A stretch of 64,000 nt of DNA, from contig OX246739.1 in the NCBI GenBank assembly GCA_945910005.1, forward strand, positions 11,568,292 to 11,632,291. Reading direction: 5' to 3'. The position numbers and the translations under genes were made by a program. Below the pieces are notes generated by a model. It was not told where the DNA came from, did no database searches, and worked only from the letters and a program-made list of their open reading frames with translations. Of the stretch, positions 21,401-36,400 are shown piece after piece. How positions within the stretch are numbered: position 1 is the first letter of the stretch; each line of letters begins with the position of its first letter. The stretch is from Isoperla grammatica. Taxonomy: Eukaryota; Arthropoda; Insecta; Plecoptera; Perlodidae.

Positions 21401-24400
21401 ACAATGTAATGTATGAACACTGTTTCTAACATTAAAAAGTAACATTTATCTGAAGTCGCTTCTAAATAAAGTACTGAAATTGAATTTGAACATACAAACT
21501 TACTCAAAAGTTACGTATTTGATTCACATTTAAGATTTAGAATAAACTTGAAATAAGAACTTTTCGACGAAATATCGACGTTATCAAAAATTGAAATACT
21601 CTTAAATTGAGAGATAAACGTCACCTGCTCTATAGTTCATTTCAATTGCCACCAGAATCTCATCTCATTTCTTAGGAATGAGTAAACGGTGACTTTGGAG
21701 CCGTCCTAGTAACGAAGCACTCAATAAATTCGAAGTTGTTCTGAATTGGCCTTGTTGATTATGAGATTTGTCCGCAGGTGTTCCCACTGTCCAATCACTG
21801 ATTCATATGTTTCGTATTTGAAATATCGATCTTTGATTGATTATCGCTCACTCGTCGGCGGTGTTCGGAGCCTATTGGTTTAGTCACTTAAAATTAAAGT
21901 CCCCCACTGAAAATCAGTTTCGTTACTGAGTGGGTAGACTCTAAATGTGAATTTATTTATTATTTTATTTATTTACCCTAGTTTTGGTTCCATATCGGCG
22001 TGCTACACCCCCCTGAACCCCTACAGTGTTCCAGTACACGGTACCTGAACGCGGTCTTCTGTTGCAGAACGACGATGGATGTTCCGTCGCCAACTCCCAG
22101 GTGCCCCTTCACCCCGCCGATGACGTCATCTCCCGCGGGTCTGGCATCACAGAACAAGAACCAGAGAGAGGGAACTGGACCGGACGGTTCGACTTCTTGT
22201 TGTCCTTGCTCGGCTACAGCGTCGGACTAGGCAACGTCTGGAGGTTTCCGTACCTCTGCTACAACAACGGAGGAGGTAAGAGTAATGGCGCTTTCATAGC
22301 AACACGGCAACACGTTTTTTTCCGGACCGGCAAGTCAGGTGAACCTATCAGGGCAGGCACGGCAAGTTTCTGATTGGTTCACGTGATCTGCCGGTGCGGA
22401 AAAACGTGTTGCCGTGATGCTATGAAAGCGCCGTAAGACTATACTTAGTTCCAACCTACAGTGGGTCCGTGGCTAAGTTGAGAACAAGAAAATCAGTTGA
22501 TTTTCGTTGGTCTTGGCATTTCACAAATGATGTACACACACCTACTACCTGACTAGCACAAACATGGGGCGAAATCCCCGAATTCGTTACTGGAAGTCAT
22601 AACAGAAGTGCAACCATGCGCACATTTCTTGGAAACCTAACATCTAGTCAAATAATAGGCGTCCACACAACAAACAAATGATAACATTTGATTACTTTTT
22701 GACAGTTCGGACCCAATAATTTCAAGGAAACTAGGGTCGCACTCGGGCTGTAAAAATAACTTATAAATGCAGTGAAAAAATGCCCTGCCGCGTTCTCAGC
22801 TTTGCCTCGGACAAAGTTTAACTAACACCCTTTGTTTCTAGTTGTACACGTCAGTCATGTCTGAAATCTCTGGCGACAGTCGATTCGTTGACATACAGTT
22901 ATAAAAAGCTGTATCTGTGCCGAGATGGCCGAGAAGGTGAGATGCTTTCTTGAATAATGGGATGATTGATATCGATTATCTACACAATATCACCTCGTCT
23001 TTGAGGTTAGTGATTGCAGAGTGTTAGTTACGTCGGAACAGCCTATATAGATGATCATACCACAGAACAAGAATCCGGAACAACTGGCGCACGGCTGCTT
23101 CCCTGCGACACTAGAGCGGTGTAGCGGTAATATGGTTGACATAAGTTGTGTATCACTCCAAATTGTAGTACCATACTACACTACATTATGACTCTCCTTC
23201 TGCACCCACAGCCCATTGGCATAGGACCTTCGCGCGTATGTGTTTTCAGCAACAAAATTGCTTTAGGTTCGGTACTGTATACATTTTTGCACTGTGATCT
23301 TACGTTGTTTATCGAAATTAAATTATTGACTTTATGGTTTATTGTATTAAACATATCGATATAAGTTGTATTTGTAACTCAAGAATTGGTATCGCTGACG
23401 GCCATAATATAAATTAAGACTTAAGAATCAATTAAGATAAATTAAGACCCGGCACCTCCACCAGCCAACGAAACATTGACAATAATAATTTAAAGCTGAA
23501 TGAAACAGTCTATTTTCTACTGTTTTTAGAGAAAATAACCAGAATAAATGCTTGTGGTGTTTTGACAAGGGTATAAAGGGTTATAAGAATTGCTTTTGTG
23601 ACGATGATGAAAGAGACCGGAAAGCTTCTCGGCTCCTAACGAGGATGTGAGCCTAGAACGAAGCAGAGCTTGTTTTACAAAAGAAAAGACTTAACATGAC
23701 CATTAAAACAGACTGATAACACAGTGGGTGTAGCATCCCGTTCATTGTCGAACAGCGCCTTTGATGTTTAGCTGTGCCGTGCAGTTCAGTTCTATTTAAG
23801 CCAATTTTAATTATCGATTGTCTGCGATAGCTTTAGACTCACAAGACAAAATTGAGTGTACGCGTGCTTTTTTACATACAAAGTATGACGTGTTCGGAAA
23901 GTCATCCTGGATTGAGCTCACTGGATGTGAAAGGTGTTCGTGAAGTCAGTTGTTCAATGAGCGTGGTTTGATTAGCAACATCTCATATCTCATATCTCAT
24001 CTCATCTCATCTCATCTCATCTCATCTCATCTCATCTCATCTCATCTCATCTCATCTCATCTCATCTCATCTCATCTCATCGCATCTCATCTCATCTCAT
24101 CTCATCTCACTGACAGTTAACACTTCACTTGTTGGAGTATAATAAACACTTTATCGATCAGGAAGTTATTTGAGAAACATAACGAATCGGAAGGCAATAC
24201 CCCATGCAACCACCAATTAGTTGAGATAATTTTGTGTATTTTTTAGAAAACAATTTAAATGCCGCATTTGGCACCATATTATCATGTCTACTTCTTAAAA
24301 ATTGTCCGCCGTCATCAAATATGGTACTTAATCTGGGCAATCTTGGTAAATTTTTTATGACCCCTGTAATGCCACGGCCCATCGCAAAGAGAACTTGAGC

Positions 24401-27400
24401 TGGTGAAGAACATAACATGAAATATCAACAAAATGTCAACGAAAAAATAACCTATCATGATTGTAGTTAAGCTCTGGATATTATCTGTCAATAGAATACC
24501 GTTCAATTGTAACAAAAAAATACAATTCATTAATAATAACTTACTACTGAAGTTGGCAAAAAACTATTACAAAATGATGTATTGATTATACCATATTCAG
24601 TATTCACATTCACCGCAATTTCTCACTAGGTCAATAAAACTATATTTGGTTGGTTTAGGTTTAAAAACTAATCCAATAATGTAATCTAGCAGTAATCAAA
24701 CCAGGATGCTGGTCCACATGCTGGCTGGCTTTAAGAACACACTGCTACTAATTACGCTACGTATTACTTCATACTATTAATGAAAACAATAAAAACGCTC
24801 GCATGAAGCATAATTAAACTAATTGCATTAATTCTCCATTTACGTTTTCCTTTTCGTCCATTTTGTCCATTAGTTTTCTTTAGTTATTTTGAATTTCCGC
24901 CAGTATCACTGTTTTTACCGTCGCTAATGTGTTTTCTTTATTCACACAGTTGTTTCCTTTTAAATATATTTTTACTTATTTACTTTCAAAATCATTTGTT
25001 CTTTGTCCGTTATAATATAACCAAATGTCTTTCTTGTTCATAAAATAAGATTGATTACTTAATTAATTGTCTACGCGTTATCTACTGTATTTATTTTTAT
25101 TATTAATTGGTGTTTAACGACGTACTCGATAACAGGGTCGTATTACGTCGGAGGTTGTTTGGAGGAAAGGGACAAGTAGGAGGACTAATATTTAAAGGGG
25201 TTAAAGAGGAGGAAAGAGAATGGAGACCACCTCATTTTCTCGCCTCTAAAGCTGCGTACACACGGCGGATTTTGGCCGTACGACGATCTCAAGGCGGTCG
25301 TACGACCGTCGTGAGGCCAAAATCCGCCGTGTGTACGCAGCTAAAAGCACTAACTAGGCAGAGATTGGAACGGATCGTCGTACGATCGCCTCAAGACTGT
25401 ACACACGAGAGATTTCCATCAAATTTTCATCCGATCAGTCCATCCGTATCCGACCGCCTTGAGATCGTCGTGAGGCCAAAATCCGCCGTGTGTACGCAGC
25501 TTTACGATCAGCAGAGTGATACCCTGGTCCAAATTCCACCCCGAGCCCAGACGGAAAGTGTATTGTAATAGTAAGCAAGCAAGTATAGATTGATTACGTT
25601 AGGTAATTCAAATACACAAGTAATCAATTTGCAACACATTCCAATGTCCCTTACACATGTCCTCGCTCTAGAATATAATAGTTGAGCGCTTGTCTATTGT
25701 CCCGTGTTCCCTGGCAACACCTCCGCTGGATTCAAATGTTAATTAACGTCAAACGGAAAGGGATATCTGGCGCAGCTCGCCCTGCCGCTGAGCTTCAAGG
25801 TTCGAATGGTAAATAGGTCAATAGGCATCACGTTCAGAGCGGATACAATTAATGCTATTGATTTTCGAACGCTTGGATTTTGAAAGCGGTGCGAATTGGA
25901 ATCCAAGGAGAGTGTTTAGTTGAGAGCTAAGTACTTCCCTCAGTGTTACGTTATTGCGCACAGGAAATTATTACTTTCGTGTTTTAGTAAAGCGATTGGC
26001 GATTAGTTTGTTATGCGTTGAATTCGTTGACCAATCGCAAAAAAGCGATTTTCCATTGTCGGAGGTTTTACCCCCATTCATCCTCACGCTCAATTGTTAT
26101 TATCAGATCAGCCCAACCCTCGGGCTACGCGTGTTTACTTCTATATTCGAAGAAGAGCCTTCTAGCAAAATTCAATGCTATAGAAACAGTTTCAGGCTGG
26201 TTTTTACTTCATGTTTACTGTGTAATTTTTCTCTTAATACATAAATAAATAAATTAATATTATCAATATAAAACTGAATAAATGTTGAAGCTGTTTAGCA
26301 ATACAGAATGTGTATTATGCTGTTTGAGAGCTCACTAACCGTTATAATATTTTCGCATCACCAATAGAAACGAATGCAATGTCATTAGATTTTTAAGCGA
26401 GCGAAGCGAGCGTTTCCACTTGACTCTTATGGCACTTCGTTCTGTTTTTTTGTTTGTTTTTTTTTTTGTTTTGTTTTTATGTCCGTCGATAGCGGTCGAA
26501 CGGAAAGTCCGATCAACTTGAAATTTGGACCATCCACAAGCCTCGATGTGGATTGAAGGTGTATAGTTTTGAGGCAAAATCGTTCGAAAAGTTACAAAGT
26601 TACACCATAGTTACTGCAAAATATTTTTCTGAAACAAAATGGCGGCAAAATGTGAGATAGCCAGATTTTTTTACAGATTTTTCCGGTCACGAATATGTTA
26701 ATGTAATGGCGATCTGATAAATATTGGCAAAGTTACACGAAAGTTACTCGAAAATATTTTTCTAAAACGCAGTAACGGCAAAATGTGAGGTGGCTATCTT
26801 ATAGTAAATGTTTGTCCGGTTACGAATATACTAACGTAAACGCGATCCGATACGTATAAGAGGCAGAAATTACATTTCTATTGCTGTCAATAACTGTTAG
26901 TAACGGTGGCGGACCGCGGCGAAAACATGACAGCGAAAATTCTTAGCAACGCACATTGCACTGCATCCAACAATGTCGGGAAATATAATAGCTATGGAAA
27001 TAAGAACAATTTTTGCGATGCGCATTCTTGAATTGTTGTTAATTGTTGTTCGTATTAGCATTGAAAACTTTTCGCCAGAAAGTTCGTAGATATTGACGCG
27101 CTCGCTTATCAACGCGTCAAACAGAGCGTTTTCCTAGTTAAGCGAGCGAAGCGAGCGTCTCCACGAGACTCTTATGGCACTTCGTTCTGTTTTTTTTTTT
27201 GTGTACTAGACTCTTATGACACTTTCATTCTGTTTGTTTTTTGTTTTGTTTTTATGTCTGTCGATAGCGGTCGAACGGAAAGTCCGATCAACTTGAAATT
27301 GGGATCATCCACAAGCCTCGATGTGGATTGAAGGTGTATAGTTTTGAGGCAAAATCGTTTGAAAAGTTACAAAGTAACACTCAATAACTGTTAGTAACGA

Positions 27401-30400
27401 TGGCGGACCGCCGCGAAAACACTAGACGAATGAAAACGAAAATTCTTAGCAACGCAAATCACTGCATTCAACAATATCGGGAAGTATGAAAGCTATGGAA
27501 ATAAGGAAAAATTTTGAAATGCACATTCTTGAATTGTTGTTAATGTTGTTGTTATTAGCTTTGAGATCTTTTCGCCAGAACGTTCGTAGATATGGACGCG
27601 CTCGCTTATCAACGCGTCAAACAGAGCGTTTTCCTAGTGTTCTTAAATTCTTAAGTAAACTGGATCGTTTCTTTATAAAATATTAGGTACATGAATCGTG
27701 CTAGAATGTTGATAAAAAAAGGCAAGGAACATAGGTAAGGATGCAAAGTTCAAAGGTAAAGAAAAATATCATCTTAGTGGAGAAAAGAGCGTTAAAAGTA
27801 CATGTAACACAACATACACGCCCGCCGGCCATAATAGTTTTACAACCACCCTTTGTTATGTAAATCGACTGCATAGGTAAATGTTGCAACCCTGCAAACA
27901 GTTATCTGTTATGTGCTTGTATTCTAGCAACTTCTTTGAGCGTTGGTCGTCATGTGATTCATGGTGTTATTTGGGCGTCATCATCTGGTTTAACCAAGTT
28001 TAACGAGCCTCCGCCCGGGGATTTACTTAACTTGGTTTACATTTAAGGGTAAGGTTGTATTTGGTTGTTTACGACTGGCAGAAGAATCATGGATTGACGT
28101 CTCCAATGTTACAACAAAGCATAATTGAATTGACACGTCACACCGGTGCCAAAATAGCGACGGCTTGTTCAATGGCGGACGACCATGGATTGCTTTGCAT
28201 TTCACAGACGAAATTCATAGATAGGCCCCTACATTCATTATTGTCAAATCTGAATACGGCTTTCTGTGAAGGTAGCTATAGTTATTGTGTATTGCATCCG
28301 CGAGCTGTCTAATGAAAATCTCGTATTGTTTGTGCAATTATGCTCCTCGAAACGTGAGTATAATATGGAAGATGAGAATGGCTCGTGCGGTTATTCACGC
28401 GAGCGAATGTTCCTCGTCACTGACAATAATATCCGTGCATATCGATACGACCCAGTTTCTAATGGTGCATCGCTCCAATCCGCTCTGATTGCATCTCGGA
28501 GGAAACGGTCGGCTCGTCTCGCGATCTACGAATCACAGATTATCGGAAAACTCGTTGACTTCGAAAATGATCAACCGTAAAAAAAAAAACACATCACATA
28601 TCAATATCAACTTGGTGGGTGATACGGGAGGGTACAACTTGGTTGGTATTAAGATACTGTTTCAGCAGTAAAACGTACACACAAATTGGCTATCAAATAA
28701 TGTGCAGTTTATAACAAGGCACAATAAAAATTGTGAGTTAAGACGTAGATTTTGATTGGTATGCCAGATCTATACACACTAAAACCATCTCCTTATTTTT
28801 CTTCTTCTTGATAACACCCAAAGTTGGAGCCTACTCATTGGAGCATTCTCTACCTAGCCGTCTAATAGAGGTTTGCCAGATATTTTCTTCTTTCTAAGTT
28901 TATTTTCTTCAGTTCATCCCTTTTGGTTTTAGGAGACACATGTTTTAAGGTGTTCAGCATCCTACTCTTGCTCTTTGAAGAGTGGATAATCTTTGTTGTC
29001 TACTACTCCGATTCGCTGCAGATGGGTTTAAAGATAGTCGTGGCCATTACTTCTTGGCTGCCTCTATTTGCACCCAAGTTGGGTGAGCGCAACATTTAAA
29101 ATGCTATTTTCCCCCAAGTTCTGCGCATGCGCGGGTGTGTCCAGCATTTAAAATGCTATTTGCACCCAAGTTGTTTTCACCCAAGTTGGGTGTGTCCAAC
29201 ACTTAAAATGCTATTTGCACCCAAGTTGTTTTCACCCAAGTTGGGTGTGTCCAACACTTAAAATGCTATTTGCACCCAAGTTATTTTCACCCAAGTTGGG
29301 TGTGTCCAACACTTAAAATGCTATTTGCACCCAAGTTGTTTTCACCCAAGTTGGGTGTGTCCAACATTTAAAATGCTATTTGCACCCAAGTGGCTTACAC
29401 CCAAGTTGGGTGTGTCCAACACTTAAAATGCTATTTGCACCCAAGTTATTTTCAACCAAGCTGGGTGTGTCGAACACTTAAAATTCTATTTGCACCCATG
29501 TTGTTTTCACCCAAGTTGGGTGTGCCCAACATTTAAATGCTATTTGCACCCAAGTGAACCCCAACTTGGGTGAAAACAACGTGGGTGCAAATAGCATTTT
29601 AAATGTTGGACACTCCCAACTTGGGTGCATTTCAAGTGTTTGACACACCCAACTTGGGTGAAAACAACGTGGGTGCAAATAGAATTTTAAGTGTTCGACA
29701 CACCCAACTTGGGTGAAAATAACTTGGGTGCAAATAGCATTTTAATTGTTGGACACACCCAACTTGGGTGAAAACAACTTGGGTGCAAATAGCATTTTAA
29801 ATGTTGGACACACCCAACTTGGGTGAAAACAACTTGGGTGCAAATAGCATTTTAAATGTTGGACACACCCAACTTGGGTGAAAACAACTTGGGTGCAAAT
29901 AGCATTTTAAATGCTGGACACACCCGCGCATGCGCAGAACTTGGGTAAAAATAGCATATTAAATGTTGCGCTCACCCAACTTGGGTGCAAATAGCCACTC
30001 CGTTACTCTTGTCTTAGGAATAAGTAAACGGTAACTTTGGAGCCGTCTTAGCAACAAAGCACTCAATAAATTCGAAGTTGTTCTGAATCGGCCTTGTTGA
30101 TTCTGGCATTTGTACGTGGGTGTTCGCACTGTCCAATCACTGATTCATAAATTTAAGTATTTGAAAAATCGATCTTTGATTGGTTGTCGCTCACTCGTCG
30201 ATGGTGTTCGGAGCCTACAGGGTTGGTTAAGTCGCTTTAAATTAAAGTCCCCCACTGAAAATCAGTTCGTTACTGAGTGGGTAGACTCTAAAAGTGAATG
30301 TATTTATTTATTTAAAACTGGTCGTGTATTGTTTTCCAGGAGCTTTCCTCATCCCCTTCACCATAATGCTGGTGATTGCCGGCCTACCCCTGATGTTTAT

Positions 30401-33400
30401 GGAGCTCTCTTTCGGCCAGTACTCGAACCTCGGTCCAGTGGCGATCTACAAGCAGTTCTGCCCTCTGTTCAGAGGTCTTGGCTACGGCATGATCATCGTG
30501 TCGGCTATTGTGATGCTCTATTACAACCTGATCATTGCGTGGACGATATTCTACATGGGGGTGTCCATAAACAGCGTTCTACCGTGGCAGAACTGCGAAC
30601 CAGAATGGAGTACTAAATGTAAGTCAGACTATAATACTTACTTTATTGTAATTAAGGCCAGTTTAGGGCACAATGACCTGATGAGTGATGATTGGTGAAT
30701 GATAGTGAAGAAGGAAGGACTAAGGAGGAAAAGCCTGGTACCGGCACGTACCTTACTCCTGTTGAAAAGTACCAGGGGGACCATCGGCTTTACGTCCCAT
30801 CCGGGACGGTGTAACTTTGACCAATCATATAGGTTCCTCCACTAACCTGGACTGCCGAGCAGTTGACGAGAAGAACGAAGCTGATACACAAGCTTTCGAA
30901 CCCTCCGCTCTAACAAACGGTAAGTAGTATTTCAGAGGAGAGTGGTCACCCATCTACCTCCTGACTTAGCCCGGGGTTGCTTAACTTCGGTGCTCGTATG
31001 GGAACCGGCTATAATGCAACCGCGGCTAAACCGTTGGATGACTATAATATACTTGCGTGTGCTAAAGGAGCTCTTACTCTTACACGGGTTATCTTTATTG
31101 CCATCAATAGCAATGTTTGGTGAGCAATATAATGAACTTTATACACATGGTCCTATCGGTATAACAAACGTCAACGTGTAGTTATACTGTTCACCCATTA
31201 ATTGACTGAGCTTGAGCAATATTTCTAAAAAGTAGATGATATTCCAACTTTGAACAATGTCAACTTGTTTTAAGTCGTCTAAACGCATATTGGAAAATGT
31301 GCGTAGTGTATTCAAAACTGTTGGTAATATTGCCGGTGTAAAAAGAGCCTGTGGTTCACCAAATTGGCAATACCTACTTGTTCGTTTGTCTATTCCTGTA
31401 CTATTATTTTATAACTATTATATTTAACTATACTATACTATAACTATTTATTGTTTAGTATCGGTTGGCATTACTGTTCGTGTTCTTTGTGTTCTTTTAT
31501 GACAACCTCCTTTCATTTACATAACTATTGTGTATCGTATTAATGTGAAGTATAGAAAGGACTAGAATGTATAGCGGGAATATACACTGAATACATTTTT
31601 ATTAAGTTATTAATGCGGTATGATTATTTTATTTGAGAATGTGTGTGTGAATAGAAGCTGTGTGGATATAGGAAGTCATGTGATCAGGAGATTCCCTTCT
31701 AAATGTTTCATTCTTGAAGTAAAATAACGGAATTAGAATGGCTGACAAATACTACACAATGAAAGAAGTTGATGGTTGACAGCTTGTGAAGAGTTTGGTG
31801 TGCATGAACGAGTGTGCTTTCATAAAGTCTATCCCATTCAGTATAAACACTGAGTTACAAAGGAGGGCAGCAAATAAAACAAAACGTACTATGATGCATT
31901 AGGAAAACAATGAACAAATAAAACAGCAACAAATAGGACGTGTAAGCTAGTAATGAATGGGCTTATATGAAGCCATTAACTGGACTGCTCCCAAAGGAAT
32001 TAGAACGTTAATGTGTTGAACTTCATGAATCGTGTTGACGTTTTATTTTATTTTGTCCCCTGAATACGTTTCAAAAAAACTCAATGGAACTTTTAACACT
32101 GATAATTAAAACTTTGATGTAAAACAACTTGCAGCAAAAACTAAAATAAAAACACAAATCTGTGAATACTGGTGGATTAAGTTTAAATAAAATAATAAGT
32201 TCATTAAAACTTTCGAGCTCAACGAATAGGCTAAAGTTGGTCAATACCTGACGTACTTACAGAGCCTGTATAAAAGTTTGTCCGGATAACTATTTCACCC
32301 TTCCAATCACATTGTTTCAAATCATTTGCCATGGAAAAAAACAATCTGAAGGGTACATAATAATTATTCGAGCCTATAATTCACATTTTTTAACCTAATT
32401 CTGTAAAAAACGTAGGTGTTATCTAGGCTCGTATCATCCTGCAATGTTTATAAATGATGTAAGGAAAAGTCGACAAAACCAAAACCGTGAAATGTGGATT
32501 CAATACCAGCTTTAGGAAACCCTCACCCAAGTCCAAGAATCAATATAGGCGATGCTGGTAATCGAAGGCATTACCTCTTGAGCTGGAGTGTCGAGTGCTA
32601 TACCACTGAGCCACCTTTAGTCTGCGGGGTAAACACAGATTGTCTCTCCAAGTCTGCGAGGTGTCTGTTGCCCCCCTCCCCCCCCCCCCCCCCCCCATCA
32701 AGGGTTTAGTACGACAGGCCGTCTGGCGAACACAAGCATTTCGAATCGATTGAAAGTCTTGAACTTCAGCTGTGTTAAACGAGGTCAGGGGAGGAAAGTG
32801 ACGTCACCAACCAGTACCTATCCCGGAGTGGCCCTAATGTCTGGACCAGACGCGCTTATGAATGAGCAAAGAGATCAATAATATGAGGATTCTCGGCGAG
32901 GGTAGAAACACGCACACGCACACACGCACACGCACACGCACACGCACACGCACACGCACACGCACACGCACACGCACACGCACACGCACACGCACACGCA
33001 CACGCACACGCACACGCACACGCACACGCACACGCACACGCACAACTCTGGCTCTCACTGTTATTTTCTTCTTTACTCAGTCCTAAGACGTATCAACCAA
33101 CGTCCACTCCATCACTTCTACGATCACTCCAAAAAATCAAACCCTAACCGAGTTAGATATTTTCCCATCATTTGTTATTCGTTTCTATCTACTAGCTATA
33201 CTCCAAATAATACAGTTTTTATTTTATCTTGTTGGACAATTTCTCACACAGACATCTCTATATTTCGTGCTATACGGTGTTTGAGTTGGCGTGATGGCTT
33301 TCTTGAAGGCGGATATAGTCGGGCGGTGGGGGGGGGGGGGGGGGGGGGGGGGGTTGAGAGGTTGCAAACACGGGGAAAGGGGAACGAGGCAAGGTAAAGA

Positions 33401-36400
33401 CGAAGACCAATTTCTATCAAATGTGACACATGGAAGAAGGAAATACGGAATATGGTATTGACAACTGGAATGAAACTTCAGTATAATATCAAGAAGAAAT
33501 GTCACTACAAGTAAGTTGGATTGGGTTTGCAAACCCGATAGAAGTAAACTTAAAACACGGAAAACATGAACACAGAATATCATAGTGTGTAGACTTGGGC
33601 ACATTGAGGTAGAAGTCCATGTGTACTATTACAGCACATTGTTTTTCTTTCGTTTCCTTTTTATCAATTGATCTCCAACCGAACATCAGATGCAAAAAAA
33701 GAAATAATGTTGAACACTTGTAAAGTAGAAACGTTGGAAGAATGAAAACTTAAATACATTCTCCATCTTAATAATTTTCATGAGTTTGCCAGCCATACGA
33801 AAACACAGTTCAGTTATCTTAGTGGGTGTACCTACCACTACACTTAAATATGTGGGCTTGCATGTAATTACATTCTCCCTCCGTTATAGACTTTTAACTT
33901 AAACTCTGTTAACCTCAAAACTATTTTTTGTTAGTAACCCCCTTTTTGCAGAACGCCCCTCAATAGCGAATCGATTCATTAATTTTTCTCACCTCTATCT
34001 TGCGTTTGTGTGATTGCACTACGTGGACATATTAGTTCTAAGTGGCCGTAAAACGTACGATAACTGTCCACGGTCTACCACTTAGTTCGCGACCTCTGTG
34101 CGGGAAGCAACGTCACTTCGTGCACGTCTACTCCAATCAGAACGCCGAGATGGTGTCTGCGCGACTGACAGTGGGATTCACGGGGGGGGGGGGGGGGAGT
34201 GGCAAGTTAAGGCAAGTTAACACGTGGGTTTTGGAATACAGATTGTTGTCTTTTCTTTACGTCTGTGAAACCCGCGCATGTTTAAAAGTGTAATATTCAT
34301 ATTTCGTTTGCGTACATCACAGTCGTATACGAGACCTGCTAGTCGTACGACACTGGCGAGACTCAAGGCTTCATGACGCTATAGTAAACCCCTACCTTTG
34401 CCTACCTTTTAAATCAAAATCCGACCGGGAACCAACTCCCCATTCCTTCCCGCCTTTTGAGTTTATCGCAGGTACGTTTGAGGGGGTAGAGCGGGAGTGG
34501 ATTGATGATTAATGAGGCTTAAAGTCTCCTATTTGTGCAACAGTGGCTAATCGAGACGATGAGCGGGTGATGATGAAGATAATAATGAAGAAAAAGGTCA
34601 CATCCGAATCAGAGCCATTGTACGTCACGTGGGTCGTCATAAGGGAGTCCAGCAAGGGATAGCAGGGCCAAGTGGGAGGAGCAATATTCAGTGGGACAGT
34701 GAGGGGGGGGGGGGGCACGGTCTCATTTTGTCGCCTCTTACAACTAGCAGAGTCACTCTGGGTCTATTCTTCTCCGGGCCCAGACGGGCATGGGGGTGGG
34801 ATTGATCCGCATTAAAAAATCACTGTTCCTGTTAGCTCCAAACCTCTGTGAGCGATACATAACCAGCATAGATAGGCAGATTCCTTCTTCTGCAGATAAC
34901 GATTATTGTAGGCCTATTCACGAATGTCAGCAAATGGCTTTACACTCTCATTTAACTCAGACGGTTTTCCGAAGTACTTTGAAAACATGCTCAACGCTAA
35001 ACGAGCGCGAACTACGCCCGTCACATCTTCGTCAGGCTTTATAATTGGATTTTTTTTTATAAACCCCCTCCGCACTTGATTTCCGCAAACCCCGTCATTA
35101 TATTATATCCCATGTCTGAAGAACTTCTAGCAATGTCATTATAGAGCGGCTGTGGTAACGAACCGTAAGCCCGTCTGGGATTAGGGAAACCATGCACATT
35201 AAATGAAGTCTGTCTTTGTTTTGTACAAGAAAGTACTCAATGTCAAAATACTGTATCGAGAGGTTAAAAACCATCGGAACGGGTTAGAAAAAAATTATTA
35301 TCCCTTGAGAGTCGCAAACAAAATGGTGATACTTTTTTTGCATATTTACACATTAATGTATTTATTTGTCACTGTCTGTAATTGAAGTATCAAAGAAAAT
35401 GTATCCAAATAAATCTTTATTATTTGGGCGTTTAAAATAAATAATAACAATAATGTGTTGGTAATGAACGAAGCATTTTCAGTTCATGGTCAACGTGATT
35501 TTGTTCAAAACCGCCGTTTAAAAAACAATGAGAAAGTTAACCTTGTCTGTTCTCAGCATTGTTCTGAAATGGAGAAAATCACATGGTAGCGTTTCTGAAT
35601 CCGTTACCCATTGTGTGTAGTTAGTATCTTTAAACTGAACTAAGCAGTAAAATTTACATTTTTTTTGTGATTATGGTTCGCGTTAATTTTCTTTTATGTA
35701 GTTTTAACAGCGCGTCAAGATTGTGCGCCATAATTGATGATATTTTGCATTTTTAGATCACGGCGATGTTGCGACATATATTTTCTGTCGATGTTGTGAA
35801 GGTTATTACCTCTCAACCACACAATTAGTTTGACCTTGGAGTGGGCTTGTTTTTCACAAACAAAGTGATGGGGGAGCTTGTTTACGTTGTTCAATGTGCA
35901 TTGTTCATGTCTCCTACACAGAGAGATACGGTGCCAAACGTAGCAGTAGCATAAACATCTTTCTCAACAGACAACATGGATGAAGTAGAAAAGTTTGTAA
36001 CGTGCAATACGCATCTTCATATTATCACACGTTTCATACCTTAGTCATGTTTTGTGTTTTAAGTTATTTTTGTAGTTATGGAATGAATATATAAGAACGC
36101 TTTGAATATTTAGACATTCTATAGCGGCTTCATAATGGGAATAGTGCAAATATTTATTTATTAACATAAGTCAAACGTCCACAACACAAAAAAAATCATT
36201 AAACTCAATATTGCAACATAACAAAAAAGCAATAAAGCCTCATAAAACTTCGTTGATGTAAGCTATGAAGGCACATTAATTTTAAAATGAGCTAAGGTAC
36301 AACAGTGCATGGCAATTTGGAAAATATTATCAAAAGAATATCTACGCGTACTTATTTAAACGATTCTTACTTTGATGATAATACTTAAAACTTAATGAGA

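Noticed and set aside
28266..28580. 104-codon plus-strand ORF in SLC6 intron 2
   Set aside because: Two other frames are also open there and no domain is visible. Using it as an exon would break the exon 2 to exon 3 phase.
32834..33058. Arg-Val / Arg-Thr repeat ORFs
   Set aside because: Low-complexity frames of (CACACG)n.
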